From contig CAWJCB010000004.1 in the NCBI GenBank assembly GCA_963841105.1, positions 104,947 through 168,946 of the forward strand: a DNA stretch of 64,000 nt, written 5' to 3'. The translations under genes were made by a program, and so were the position numbers. The DNA comes from VAZQ01 sp963841105. GTDB taxonomy: Bacteria > Pseudomonadota > Alphaproteobacteria > Rhizobiales > Xanthobacteraceae. Shown here in pieces: positions 43,754 to 51,050 of this stretch (the first letter of the stretch is position 1; each line of letters opens with the position of its first letter). The notes beneath the pieces are model-generated. The model was not told the origin of the DNA. It saw only the letters and a program-made list of their open reading frames with translations, and searched no databases.

Positions 43754-44950
43754 TTGCAACCGGAGCGCTTATTGTTCCGTCTCTTACTTGCGGCGATCAT
43801 CTCCCTCGGCTGGTTATCAGCCTACAGCGATGCTGCCGCGCTCAAGATCGGTTACCTGCGCGCGCCGCAGGCAAAGGCTCGCCTGTCGCTGGTTGAGACA
43901 CCGGCAGCCGATGACGGTCTTGCTGGTGCGCGGCTTGCGGTTGAGGACAACAACACGAGTGGCAAATTCCTGAACCAGGAGTTCTCGCTTGATGATGCGC
44001 AACTCGCGGAAGGGGACGATCCCGCGGCCGCCATTGCCGCCCTTGCCGGGCGCGCTGTTGCGCTCGTGCTCGTCGATCTGCCGGCGGATGCCGTGCTCAA
44101 GGCGGCTGACGCCGGGCGGTCGCACGGTCTTCTGCTCTTCAACGTGGGTGCGATCGACGATCGATTGCGCGAGGAGGACTGCCGCGGGAATGTGGTGCAT
44201 GTTGCCCCGACGCGATCAATGCTGGCCGATGGACTGGCGCAATATCTCGCCTGGAAGCAATGGCGCAGATGGCTGTTGATCGTCGGTTCCCACGCGCGGG
44301 ACACGCTTTATGGCGATGCGCTGCGGCGCTCCGCCAGGCGGTTCGGGGCAAAAATTGTTCAGGAAAAGGTGTTCGAGGACACCGGCGGGGCGCGCCGGAC
44401 GGACAGCGGCGTTGCCCAGATCCAGCGCCAGATGCCGGTTTTCACGCAAGGTGCGCCGGCCTACGATGTCCTGGTAGCTGCTGATGAGAGCGACGTCTTT
44501 GCAGCCTATTTGCCCTATCGGACCTGGGATCCAAGGCCGGTCGCGGGATCGGCTGGTCTCGTTCCCACGACTTGGGATGCCTCCCATGATCAGTGGGGAG
44601 CGGTGCAGATGCAGAACCGGTTCACGAAAATGCTCGGGCGGCGAATGACTGCGCGCGACATGCAGGCATGGTCAGCGGTGCGCATGATCGGCGAAGGCGC
44701 GGCAAGAACCGGCTCATTCGATCCCAGAACGATCCTCGATTACCTGAAGGGACCTGATTTCGCCTTGGCGGCCTTCAAGGGGCAGCGCTTGACCCTGCGG
44801 GACTGGAATCTCCAATTGCGTCAGCCGATCCTTCTCACCGACGGCAAGATGGTCGTCTCAGTGTCTCCGCAGGAGGGCTTTCTGCATCAGGTCTCGGAGC
44901 TGGACACGCTTGGCGTTGACCGTCCCGAAAGCAAATGCAGGCTGAAGTGA
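43754..44950 (+). CDS. periplasmic binding protein of PQQ-alcohol-dehydrogenase-associated ABC system (lutA-like)
   Basis: A 398-residue exported protein of the branched-chain-receptor fold. Signal peptide FRLLLAAIISLGWLSAYSDAAA, then LKIGYLRAPQAKARLSLVE, VEDNNTSGKFLNQEFSLDDA, NVGAIDDRLREEDCRGNVVH and PTTWDASHDQWGAVQMQNRF. This matches the type found beside quinoprotein alcohol dehydrogenases (TIGR03863-like). No ATG is near; the TTG at 43754 is used here, while the TTG at 43772, with GGAG 6 bases upstream, is equally good. It heads the lut-like operon of propeller, ATPase, permease and exported protein. Confidence 0.88.
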   Translation: MQPERLLFRLLLAAIISLGWLSAYSDAAALKIGYLRAPQAKARLSLVETPAADDGLAGARLAVEDNNTSGKFLNQEFSLDDAQLAEGDDPAAAIAALAGRAVALVLVDLPADAVLKAADAGRSHGLLLFNVGAIDDRLREEDCRGNVVHVAPTRSMLADGLAQYLAWKQWRRWLLIVGSHARDTLYGDALRRSARRFGAKIVQEKVFEDTGGARRTDSGVAQIQRQMPVFTQGAPAYDVLVAADESDVFAAYLPYRTWDPRPVAGSAGLVPTTWDASHDQWGAVQMQNRFTKMLGRRMTARDMQAWSAVRMIGEGAARTGSFDPRTILDYLKGPDFALAAFKGQRLTLRDWNLQLRQPILLTDGKMVVSVSPQEGFLHQVSELDTLGVDRPESKCRLK

Positions 44951-44970
44951 TTTGGCACGAGCTTGTAAGA

Positions 44971-45032
44971 GTGGGCAAAATCGCCTGCCGTGCTCCGGAT
45001 GGTGGGCTCGGCGCTTCGGCGGTTTTGCCCAC
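44971..45032. repeat. palindromic repeat, GTGGGCA family (copy 3)
   Basis: Arms GTGGGCAAAATCGCC (44971) and GGCGGTTTTGCCCAC (45032) form a long perfect-looking stem with two small mismatches. It lies between the binding-protein and beta-propeller genes inside the operon. Confidence 0.7.
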
Positions 45033-45072
45033 GCGAGGAACAAGGACGTGGAATGCGGGACGTAGCCCACCC

Positions 45073-46055
45073 ATGACGTCAGTGGCTGCGCGCGCGAGTC
45101 TGCTCGGCGCTCGCCTGCTCGTCTTGGTGCAGGGACGCAAGCGAGCGCCTTCACCGCCTACGTCTCCAACGAGAAGAGCAACACAATCAGCGTCATCGAT
45201 CTCGACAGGCTTGCGGTCGTGAAGACGATCAAGGTTGGCCAAAGACCCCGTGGGATCGAGCTCACAAAGGATGGCAAGCTCATTCTGGTAGCGGTCGGCG
45301 ACGACGACACAATTCAAATGATCGACGCCAGCACCCATCAGGTCGTCGGCACATTGCCATCCGGTCCTGATCCCGAGCTGTTCGCGCAGGATCCGAGCGG
45401 CAAAATTCTTTATGTCGCTAACGAGAACGACAATACGGTCACGGTCATCGATATTGAGAAACGCGTGCCGCTCGGCGAGGTGCAGGTGGGAGTAGAACCG
45501 GAAGGCATGGGCCTCAGCCCGGATGGCAAGATTCTGGTCAGCACGTCCGAGACAACCAATATGGCGCATTTCATCGATACGCAGACGCGGCGCATCGTCG
45601 CCAACGTCCTCGTCGATGCGCGTCCGCGTTTTGCGGAATTCAAGCGCGATGGCTCGGAGCTCTGGGTGTCATCCGAGATCGGCGGAACGGTCAGCGTCAT
45701 TGACCCGATGAAGCATGAGGTCATGACAAAGATCGGCTTCGACATACCGGGACTGCGCAGGGAAGCGATCCAGGCGGTTGGGATCAGCATCACCAAAAAC
45801 GGCAAAACGGGCTTCGTGGCCCTGGGTCCGGCCAACCGCGTCGCGGTCATAAACGGCGAAACGCACGTGGTTCAGAAATATCTGCTGGTCGGGCAGCGCG
45901 TTTGGCACATGGCTTTCACCCCGGACGAGAAGTACCTTGTGACCACCAATGGCGTATCGAACGACGTGTCAATCATCGATGTCGCAAACCTCAAGGTCAT
46001 CAAGACCATTCAAGTCGGCGAGTTGCCTTGGGGGATCGCGATCTCGCGGGACTAA
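45073..46055 (+). CDS. YVTN beta-propeller protein of the quinoprotein system (lutB-like), frameshifted N terminus
   Basis: An exported seven-bladed propeller (TIGR03866-like). The mature part reads AYVSNEKSNTISVIDLDRLA from about 45152, followed by repeated blades (VKTIKVGQRPRGIELTKDGK, LYVANENDNTVTVIDIEKR, IKTIQVGELPWGIAISRD). Its frame has no ATG, GTG or TTG between a stop at 45063 and GTG 45219, which would cut off the first blade. The missing signal peptide (MTSVAARASLLGARLLVLVQ) lies in another frame from ATG 45073. A one-base shift near 45131-45140 therefore separates the two parts: sequencing error or a real lesion. Confidence 0.85.
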
Positions 46056-46066
46056 CCGCAGCGAAT

Positions 46067-46147
46067 GTAGCCCGGATTGAGCGCAAGCGAAATCCGGGGT
46101 CACCAGCGCTGATCGCCCCGGATTTCGCGGAGCTCAATCCGGGCTAC
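46067..46147. repeat. inverted repeat, GTAGCCCGG family (copy 1)
   Basis: GTAGCCCGGATTGAGCGCAA and GGAGCTCAATCCGGGCTAC are near-perfect inverted arms around the paired words AATCCGGG and CCCCGGATTTCG. A shorter relative lies at 48397-48465. It sits between the propeller and ATPase genes. Confidence 0.8.
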
Positions 46148-46167
46148 AACTCAGGCTCGGCGTAAAA

Positions 46168-46935
46168 ATGCACGGAATGACAAGTGCGGAGCCCCCTGCG
46201 CTGGACATCGGCGGCGTGAGCCATCGATATGGAACGCGGCAGGCGCTGATCGACGTGACCTTCTCCGTTGCTTCCTCGACATTGACGATCCTGCTGGGGC
46301 TCAACGGCGCTGGAAAGAGCACTTTGTTCTCGCTGATCACGCGTCTCTACGCCGTGCAACGCGGCCGCGTCCGAGTCTTTGCGCATGACATGGCGGAGGC
46401 GCCGAGCGCGGCGTTACGGCTGCTCGGCGTGGTGTTCCAACCGCGTACACTCGATCTCGACCTCTCCGTCTCCCAGAACCTGATTTACCACGCCGCCTTG
46501 CACGGCATCGGAAAACGGCAGGCGCGCGCGCGCATCGATGACCTGCTGGGGCGCACCGCGCTCTCGGACCGCGCGAATGACAAGGCGCGCACTCTGTCCG
46601 GCGGCCAGATGCGCCAGGTCGAAATTGCCCGTGCACTGTTGCACCGGCCCCGTCTTCTTCTCCTCGATGAGCCCACGGTCGGTCTCGACATCAAATCAAG
46701 GGCTCGCATCCTTGCCGACGTGCGCCGGCTGGTCGAGCACGGCGTCTCGGTGCTCTGGGCCACGCACCTGATCGATGAAGTCATGCAACACGACGATGTC
46801 GTGGTGTTGCATCAAGGCCGCGTTCTTGCGCATGGTACGGCCACACACGTCACGGAGCTCGCGGGCGCTCAGGACATACGCGCAGCCTTCATTGCGCTGA
46901 CTCGAGCGAATGAAGCCGAGGACGCTGTCTCATGA
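46168..46935 (+). CDS. ABC ATPase of PQQ-alcohol-dehydrogenase-associated system (lutE-like)
   Basis: A 255-residue ABC-2-type ATPase. Walker A LLGLNGAGKST, Q-loop VVFQPRTLDLDLS, signature TLSGGQMRQVEIARAL, Walker B LLLLDEPTVGLDIKSR and switch LWATHLIDEV are intact. The wording matches the TIGR03864-like ATPases next to quinoprotein dehydrogenases. It overlaps the permease start by 4 bases. In the lut cluster described for Methylorubrum the matching gene powers lanthanide import into the cytoplasm; transfer of that role here is inference. Confidence 0.92.
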   Translation: MHGMTSAEPPALDIGGVSHRYGTRQALIDVTFSVASSTLTILLGLNGAGKSTLFSLITRLYAVQRGRVRVFAHDMAEAPSAALRLLGVVFQPRTLDLDLSVSQNLIYHAALHGIGKRQARARIDDLLGRTALSDRANDKARTLSGGQMRQVEIARALLHRPRLLLLDEPTVGLDIKSRARILADVRRLVEHGVSVLWATHLIDEVMQHDDVVVLHQGRVLAHGTATHVTELAGAQDIRAAFIALTRANEAEDAVS

Positions 46936-47780
46936 GCGCCGAGGTGGTCACCCATCCGGATCAGGGTCTGACAGGCTTCGCGCCGGTCCAATATGCGGTC
47001 TGCCTCAAAGGCATAGTTTGGCGAGAAGGTCTGCGGTTCCTGCATCAGCGCGAGCGCTTCGTCGCGGCTCTCGTGCGCCCGCTGGTCTGGCTGTTCATCT
47101 TTGCTGCCGGCTTTCGGCAGGTGCTCGGTTTATCAATCATCCCGCCTTATGAAACATATATATTGTACGAAGTTTACGTTACGCCGGGGTTGATGCTGCT
47201 GATTCAGCTGTTCAACGGCATGCAATCGTCCTTGTCGATGGTGTACGATCGAGAGATGGGCAACATGCGGACGCTCCTGGTGAGCCCGCTGCCGCGCTGG
47301 TTTCTGCTTTCTTCGAAGCTCCTTGCCGGGATGGCGGTATCGTTGCCGCAGGTCTATACCTTTCTCGCCATCGCCTGGTTCTGGGACATCGAGGCTCCTC
47401 TTATTGGATATTTGGCCATACTGCCGGCCCTTGTCCTGTCGGGTCTGATGCTTGGCGCACTTGGCATGCTCATGTCGTCTATCAGCAAGCAGCTTGAGAA
47501 TTTTGCCGGCGCGATGAACTTCGTCATCTTCCCGATGTTTTTTGCCTCGTCAGCGCTTTATCCGTTGTGGCGTGTCCGGGAAGGAAGTCCGTGGCTTTAC
47601 TACTTGTGTGAGATCAACCCTTTCACCCATGCCGTTGAGCTTGTCCGGTTCGCGCTTTACGGACAGGTCAACTGGATTGCGCTTGCGGTCGTTGGCGGAT
47701 GCACGGCGCTGTTCATGATCGGCGCAATCCTCGCCTATGATCCGTCGCGGGGGCTGCTTGCGCGGCGCGGCGAAACTTGA
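46932..47780 (+). CDS. ABC-2-type permease of the quinoprotein-associated system (lutF-like)
   Basis: A 282-residue inner-membrane protein with about six helices. Landmarks: RFVAALVRPLVWLFIFAAGF near the N terminus, YVTPGLMLLIQLFNGMQSSL, MVYDREMGNMRTLLVSPLPR (cytoplasmic loop typical of ABC-2 permeases), and FVIFPMFFASSALYPLWRVR. The start overlaps the ATPase stop and its own stop overlaps the next gene by 4 bases (ATGA type), so ATPase, permease and exported protein are made together. Confidence 0.92.
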   Translation: MSAEVVTHPDQGLTGFAPVQYAVCLKGIVWREGLRFLHQRERFVAALVRPLVWLFIFAAGFRQVLGLSIIPPYETYILYEVYVTPGLMLLIQLFNGMQSSLSMVYDREMGNMRTLLVSPLPRWFLLSSKLLAGMAVSLPQVYTFLAIAWFWDIEAPLIGYLAILPALVLSGLMLGALGMLMSSISKQLENFAGAMNFVIFPMFFASSALYPLWRVREGSPWLYYLCEINPFTHAVELVRFALYGQVNWIALAVVGGCTALFMIGAILAYDPSRGLLARRGET

Positions 47781-48400
47781 ACAGTGCCTGCAGGACTTCA
47801 GTGCTTCTCGCTGCTTGGACCATGGGGTTGACTTTTCAATATGCGGCCTTCGCCGCCGATTCCCGTTTCGTGGACTGGCCGTGCATGCAGATCAAAGTGC
47901 CGGAAATCTCGGTGGCGGCTGTGTGGTCAGGTCCCCCGATCGATGACGTCGCAAGCGCCTGGCAGGAAGATACCGCGACAAGGGACTTGATAGGGCGCGT
48001 TGCTGCGCGCCGCACGCCACTCGATGCGGCGCAGACCGCCCTTTCTGATTTCCTCGCAGGCGCCCCGGAGGAGCGGCTGCGAAAGGCGAAGCTTGTCTTT
48101 GCAGGAGTGTTCGCGACACTCAATCAGGAACGCAGTCAGGTGATGAGCGGGATTGAGCGCCTTTTCCGGCGGCAAAGGGCATTTGCCGGCGACATCCGCT
48201 CGGAAATTGCTGCGCTTCGCAGTCTCCAGGACGCTCCGGATCACGATCAGCGAAAGGTCGACGATTTGACCAATCGGATCGAATGGGACATCCGCATTTT
48301 CGAGGAGCGGCGCAAGACGATCAACTACGCGTGCGAGGTGCCCATCCTCATTGAGCAGCGTTTGTTCGCACTTGCCCGCATGATCCAGGAATTGATGTAG
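47777..48400 (+). CDS. exported protein of the quinoprotein/lut-like operon (lutG-like position)
   Basis: A 207-residue protein with a signal peptide (TSVLLAAWTMGLTFQYAAFA) and a mostly helical mature part: DWPCMQIKVPEISVAAVWSG near the start and a coiled-coil-like stretch from about residue 125 to 190 (ERLFRRQRAFAGDIRSEIAA, RIEWDIRIFEERRKTINYAC). Two Cys (in DWPCMQ and NYACEVP) may pair. No known domain. The 4-base overlap with the permease ties it to the transporter. Its TAG stop is part of an inverted repeat. Confidence 0.75.
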   Translation: MNSACRTSVLLAAWTMGLTFQYAAFAADSRFVDWPCMQIKVPEISVAAVWSGPPIDDVASAWQEDTATRDLIGRVAARRTPLDAAQTALSDFLAGAPEERLRKAKLVFAGVFATLNQERSQVMSGIERLFRRQRAFAGDIRSEIAALRSLQDAPDHDQRKVDDLTNRIEWDIRIFEERRKTINYACEVPILIEQRLFALARMIQELM

Positions 48401-48465
48401 CCCGCATTGAGTGCAACGAAATGCGGGAAAGAACCCGGGTTTCGCTGCCGCTCAACCCGGGCTAC
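48397..48465. repeat. inverted repeat, GTAGCCCG family (copy 2), carrying two stop codons
   Basis: GTAGCCCGCATTGAGTGCAA on the left faces GCTCAACCCGGGCTAC on the right. The TAG within the left GTAGCCC ends the plus-strand gene (48398-48400). The TAG read on the minus strand from the right CTAC ends the CXXCW gene (48462-48464). The repeat thus closes both convergent genes. Confidence 0.8.
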
Positions 48466-49058
48466 GGAACTTGTTGCGAAGCCGCGATCGCCTCCTCGAC
48501 CGGAAATCCCGCTTCTTGCCAACCATCAGTGCCGTCAGGATACCAGAGGACGTTGGTATAACCCCACGCCACGGCCCGCTTGGCTGCGTTCCACGACATC
48601 CAACAATCTCGCAAACAGTAAATCACAACAGGCTTGTCGCGATTGCCACCGGTGGCCCGTTGCAACCCGGCTTTGAGGTAATCTTCTTTGGCCGGCGAAA
48701 GGTCCCCGTATCCCGTATCGGGAAGCCAGATGCTTCCGGGAATGCTCAATCTGCGCTGCCCGCGCCACAACGTGCCGGCCGGAAGGTCGACCGGACGCAT
48801 AATCTGCGGAAGCACATCGACAAAGACCGCGGACCCCAATTTCCAAATGATTTCCGCTTGGAATGTTGAGACGACGCGAGCGCCGCGCAGGGTCGAAGGC
48901 GTCGGCGCCCGGTAATTTTCGCTGCGATAGAGCTCCGGCTCGTCGATCGGCTGGTCATGGCGGGACTGGTCATGGCCGGACTTGTCATGGCCGGAATTGG
49001 CGCCGCTCCCGAGCACCAATGCCCCGAGGACAACGATCATGGCCGCGTTGATCATCAT
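48462..49058 (-). CDS. quinoprotein-associated CXXCW-motif rhodanese-like protein
   Basis: A 198-residue exported protein (TIGR03865-like). After a hydrophobic N terminus (MIVVLGALVLGSG) comes a His/Asp-rich run of three five-residue units (SGHDK, SGHDQ, SRHDQ) coded by 15-base tandem repeats at 48952-48996. The body has the rhodanese fold (FVDVLPQIMRPVDLPAG, GSIWLPDTGYGDLSP) and the loop VIYCLRDCWMSWNAAKRAV with C-x-x-C-W in place of the single rhodanese Cys. Such proteins occur beside PQQ alcohol dehydrogenases and may move sulfur, reduce thiols or bind metal; the role is unknown. It is convergent with the exported protein gene. Confidence 0.88.
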   Translation of the reverse strand: MMINAAMIVVLGALVLGSGANSGHDKSGHDQSRHDQPIDEPELYRSENYRAPTPSTLRGARVVSTFQAEIIWKLGSAVFVDVLPQIMRPVDLPAGTLWRGQRRLSIPGSIWLPDTGYGDLSPAKEDYLKAGLQRATGGNRDKPVVIYCLRDCWMSWNAAKRAVAWGYTNVLWYPDGTDGWQEAGFPVEEAIAASQQVP

Positions 49059-49123
49059 CAGTCTTGCACAGCGGTCGTTATCCGCGGCTTGTCACGCGCG
49101 CGCTGCTGACAAAGCCTCTGACT

Positions 49124-49251
49124 GTCATCGCCCGCTTCAGGCGGGCGATCCAGTAGGCACCTCTCGTCGTAGCAAATGCGCCAATTGGTCCACTGAGATC
49201 CACCCACAGCCGTCAAGGTTACTGGATGCCCCGCATTACGCGGGGCATGAC
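49124..49251. repeat. composite inverted repeat, GTCAT...CCAGTA family (copy 3, reversed)
   Basis: GTCATCGCCCGC/GCGGGCGAT, then CCAGTA, about 70 bases, then GTTACTGGAT and GCCCCGC/GCGGGGCATGAC. Compared with copy 2 the two hairpins are in swapped order, so the element is inverted. It separates the CXXCW gene from the XoxJ-like gene. Confidence 0.85.
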
Positions 49252-49290
49252 GCAATGAGAGGGCGAGCCAGGGGCCGACGATTGTTGGCG

Positions 49291-50199
49291 TTACCTTGCG
49301 ATTGGACCTGCGAGCGGTCGATCGTTTGCGTCGAGCAACGGCACGCCGTAGCTGCGCAGCAGGTCATCGATGGCGCCCTGGTTCTCCGCAATCTTGCGGT
49401 TGAGCAGGCGCTTCCAGTCCTGATCGGTGAAGCGCACCCCCATGGCGATGTGGTAAGCGAGGCGGGGGCCGCCGGTCTCCTTGATCAATGGCACCACCGT
49501 CACCGGAGAGCCTGCCTGGCGCGCATAGTAGCCGGCTATGGGACCCCACAGAATGCCGGCATCGATTTCCCCGGCTGCAAGGTCGTGCATCATCGCCGCA
49601 CCAGAGGAATCGACGCGGGTGTCGACGACCAAAGGGTAGGGCTTCGCATTTGTCATCAGGCCGCTGATGGCCATGTAGGTCGCGGGGGGCGTCCCGGCGA
49701 CGATGCCGATGCGTTTTCCTTTCAGCCGCGGATCACTTAGCGTGTCCACGCCCTCGAGGCTGCCGCCTTCCTTGAATACGAGCGCATAAGCGGTGCGATA
49801 ATAAGGGTTGGTGACCTGCACCAGGTCGTCGCCCTGCGGCACGCCCATGACAACGTCGCATTTGAGAGCAGCAAGCGTATTGCGCACGAACCCCGGCGCC
49901 TGAGGATACCAGGCATAGGTGAGGTCTTTTCCGAGCTGCGAAGCAAACAGCGCGGCGATCTTGTTTTCAAACCCCTCACCCTTGTCGGTTGAAAATGGCA
50001 AGTTATGAGGATCGGCGCAGACCCGCAGCGTCATCGGATCAACGAGCTCGATCGACAATTCGGGTCGCTGCTGCGCCTGCGCAAACGATCCTGTCGCCGA
50101 AAATGTGTGCGCAATAGCCCCGCAGAAAACACCGAAGAGCGCGGCTCCGCCTGCGCGTCCAGTTGCTCCCCGCTGTCGTGCCTCGCGAATGCGGGGCAT
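49291..50199 (-). CDS. xoxJ: XoxJ-like quinoprotein-associated periplasmic binding protein
   Basis: A 302-residue exported receptor-fold protein (TIGR03871-like). Signal region AALFGVFCGAIAHTFSATGS, then LRVCADPHNLPFSTDKGEGF, ENKIAALFASQLGKDLTYAW, CDVVMGVPQGDDL and GIVAGTPPATYMA. XoxJ is thought to help activate XoxF in the periplasm. The only fitting start, ATG 50199 (MPRIREARQRG), lies inside a composite inverted repeat (50175-50289), so the first residues are repeat-coded; no ATG, GTG or TTG was found between it and the signal region. Third gene after xoxF and the cytochrome gene, same strand. Confidence 0.86.
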   Translation of the reverse strand: MPRIREARQRGATGRAGGAALFGVFCGAIAHTFSATGSFAQAQQRPELSIELVDPMTLRVCADPHNLPFSTDKGEGFENKIAALFASQLGKDLTYAWYPQAPGFVRNTLAALKCDVVMGVPQGDDLVQVTNPYYRTAYALVFKEGGSLEGVDTLSDPRLKGKRIGIVAGTPPATYMAISGLMTNAKPYPLVVDTRVDSSGAAMMHDLAAGEIDAGILWGPIAGYYARQAGSPVTVVPLIKETGGPRLAYHIAMGVRFTDQDWKRLLNRKIAENQGAIDDLLRSYGVPLLDANDRPLAGPIAR

Positions 50200-50289
50200 C
50201 CAGTAATCGACGCGCGCGTAATTGAGGGAAAACAGTGGCAACTCCCACGTCCGGCGGCTACTGGATCGTCCGCCTTCGCGGACGACGAC
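50175..50289. repeat. composite inverted repeat, GTCAT...CCAGTAA family (copy 4)
   Basis: GTCGTGCCTCGC/GCGGGGCAT with CCAGTAA, about 55 bases, then GCTACTGGATCGTCCGCC and GCGGACGACGAC. It lies between the cytochrome and XoxJ genes and contains the start codon of the latter. The internal spacer resembles that of copy 5. Confidence 0.85.
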
Positions 50290-50300
50290 AATTGAGGTGC

Positions 50301-50822
50301 TCAGTTGCTCTGCCCCAGGCAGCTGCTCTCCGCCACGCCTGCGGCTTTCGGTTTGTCCTCACGCTTCTCCGGCCTTCCACGCGGAACGGCGTCATTGGCG
50401 CGGGCGCGCAGGTAGATGAAGATGTCGTCGAGATAGCACATCACGTTTCGGTTGGTCCCGAACCCCGGCATGACGCTTTCCTGCGCCGTGTTGACGTTCT
50501 TGCGCCCGTTGACAACAATCGAAGCGAATTCAGAGTAGCTCATCGTCTTGAGCGAATTGCCCAGCGCCGGTCCGTAAGACGATCCTTCACCGTCCGGACC
50601 ATGACAGACATGGCAATCCGAGTGATAGCGCCGGAACCCGGAATAAGTGAACCAATCCACCGTTCCGTCGGGCTGCACCTTGTAGGTCGGATTGCTTTCC
50701 CTGTCGTAGTACTTGCCGTCTTCCTGCTTGATTGCAGCCGGATCGCCTGAGCCATCGGCAAATACGAGTCCGACAGCAAGTGGACCAACCGCGAGCATGA
50801 TGCCGATGATCAGACTTCTCAC
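50301..50822 (-). CDS. xoxG: cytochrome c of the XoxG/PedF type
   Basis: A 173-residue periplasmic cytochrome c that would take electrons from XoxF. Signal peptide MRSLIIGIMLAVGPLAVGLV; haem attachment C70-H-V-C73-H74 in YHSDCHVCHGPDGEGSSYGP; axial Met in SVMPGFGTN. The stretch TVDWFTYSGFRRYHSDCHVC is the wording of the c-550 PedF group. A Lys/Arg-rich tail (RPEKREDKPKA) follows the haem domain. The position between xoxF and the XoxJ-like gene on the same strand supports xoxG. Confidence 0.9.
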   Translation of the reverse strand: MRSLIIGIMLAVGPLAVGLVFADGSGDPAAIKQEDGKYYDRESNPTYKVQPDGTVDWFTYSGFRRYHSDCHVCHGPDGEGSSYGPALGNSLKTMSYSEFASIVVNGRKNVNTAQESVMPGFGTNRNVMCYLDDIFIYLRARANDAVPRGRPEKREDKPKAAGVAESSCLGQSN

Positions 50823-50872
50823 GTAGCGGTCCCTTTGCGGTGTTGTTTGTGAGTAGTAGCTGCAGGTTCGAT

Positions 50873-51013
50873 ACCTCCCCCAGCAAGGGGGAGGTCGACC
50901 GGCGGGAGCGTAGCGACCGGCGGTCGGGTGGGTCCCTCGCCACGCGCCGAATGGTCGGATTGACCCCCACCCGGCTCGCTTTGCTCGCCGACCTCCCCCT
51001 TACAGGGGGAGGG
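50873..51013. repeat. dispersed palindromic repeat, ACCTCCCC family (copy 2)
   Basis: The element begins ACCTCCCCCAGCAAGGGGGAGG, passes through CGGTCGGGTGGG, then CTCGCTTTGCTCGCCGACCT and the closing hairpin CCCCCTTACAGGGGGAGGG. Its word order equals that of 17605-17740. It lies between xoxF and xoxG. Confidence 0.8.
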
Positions 51014-51050
51014 TACAGCGCGTCTGCTTCGCGATCGCCACTGATCAGCC

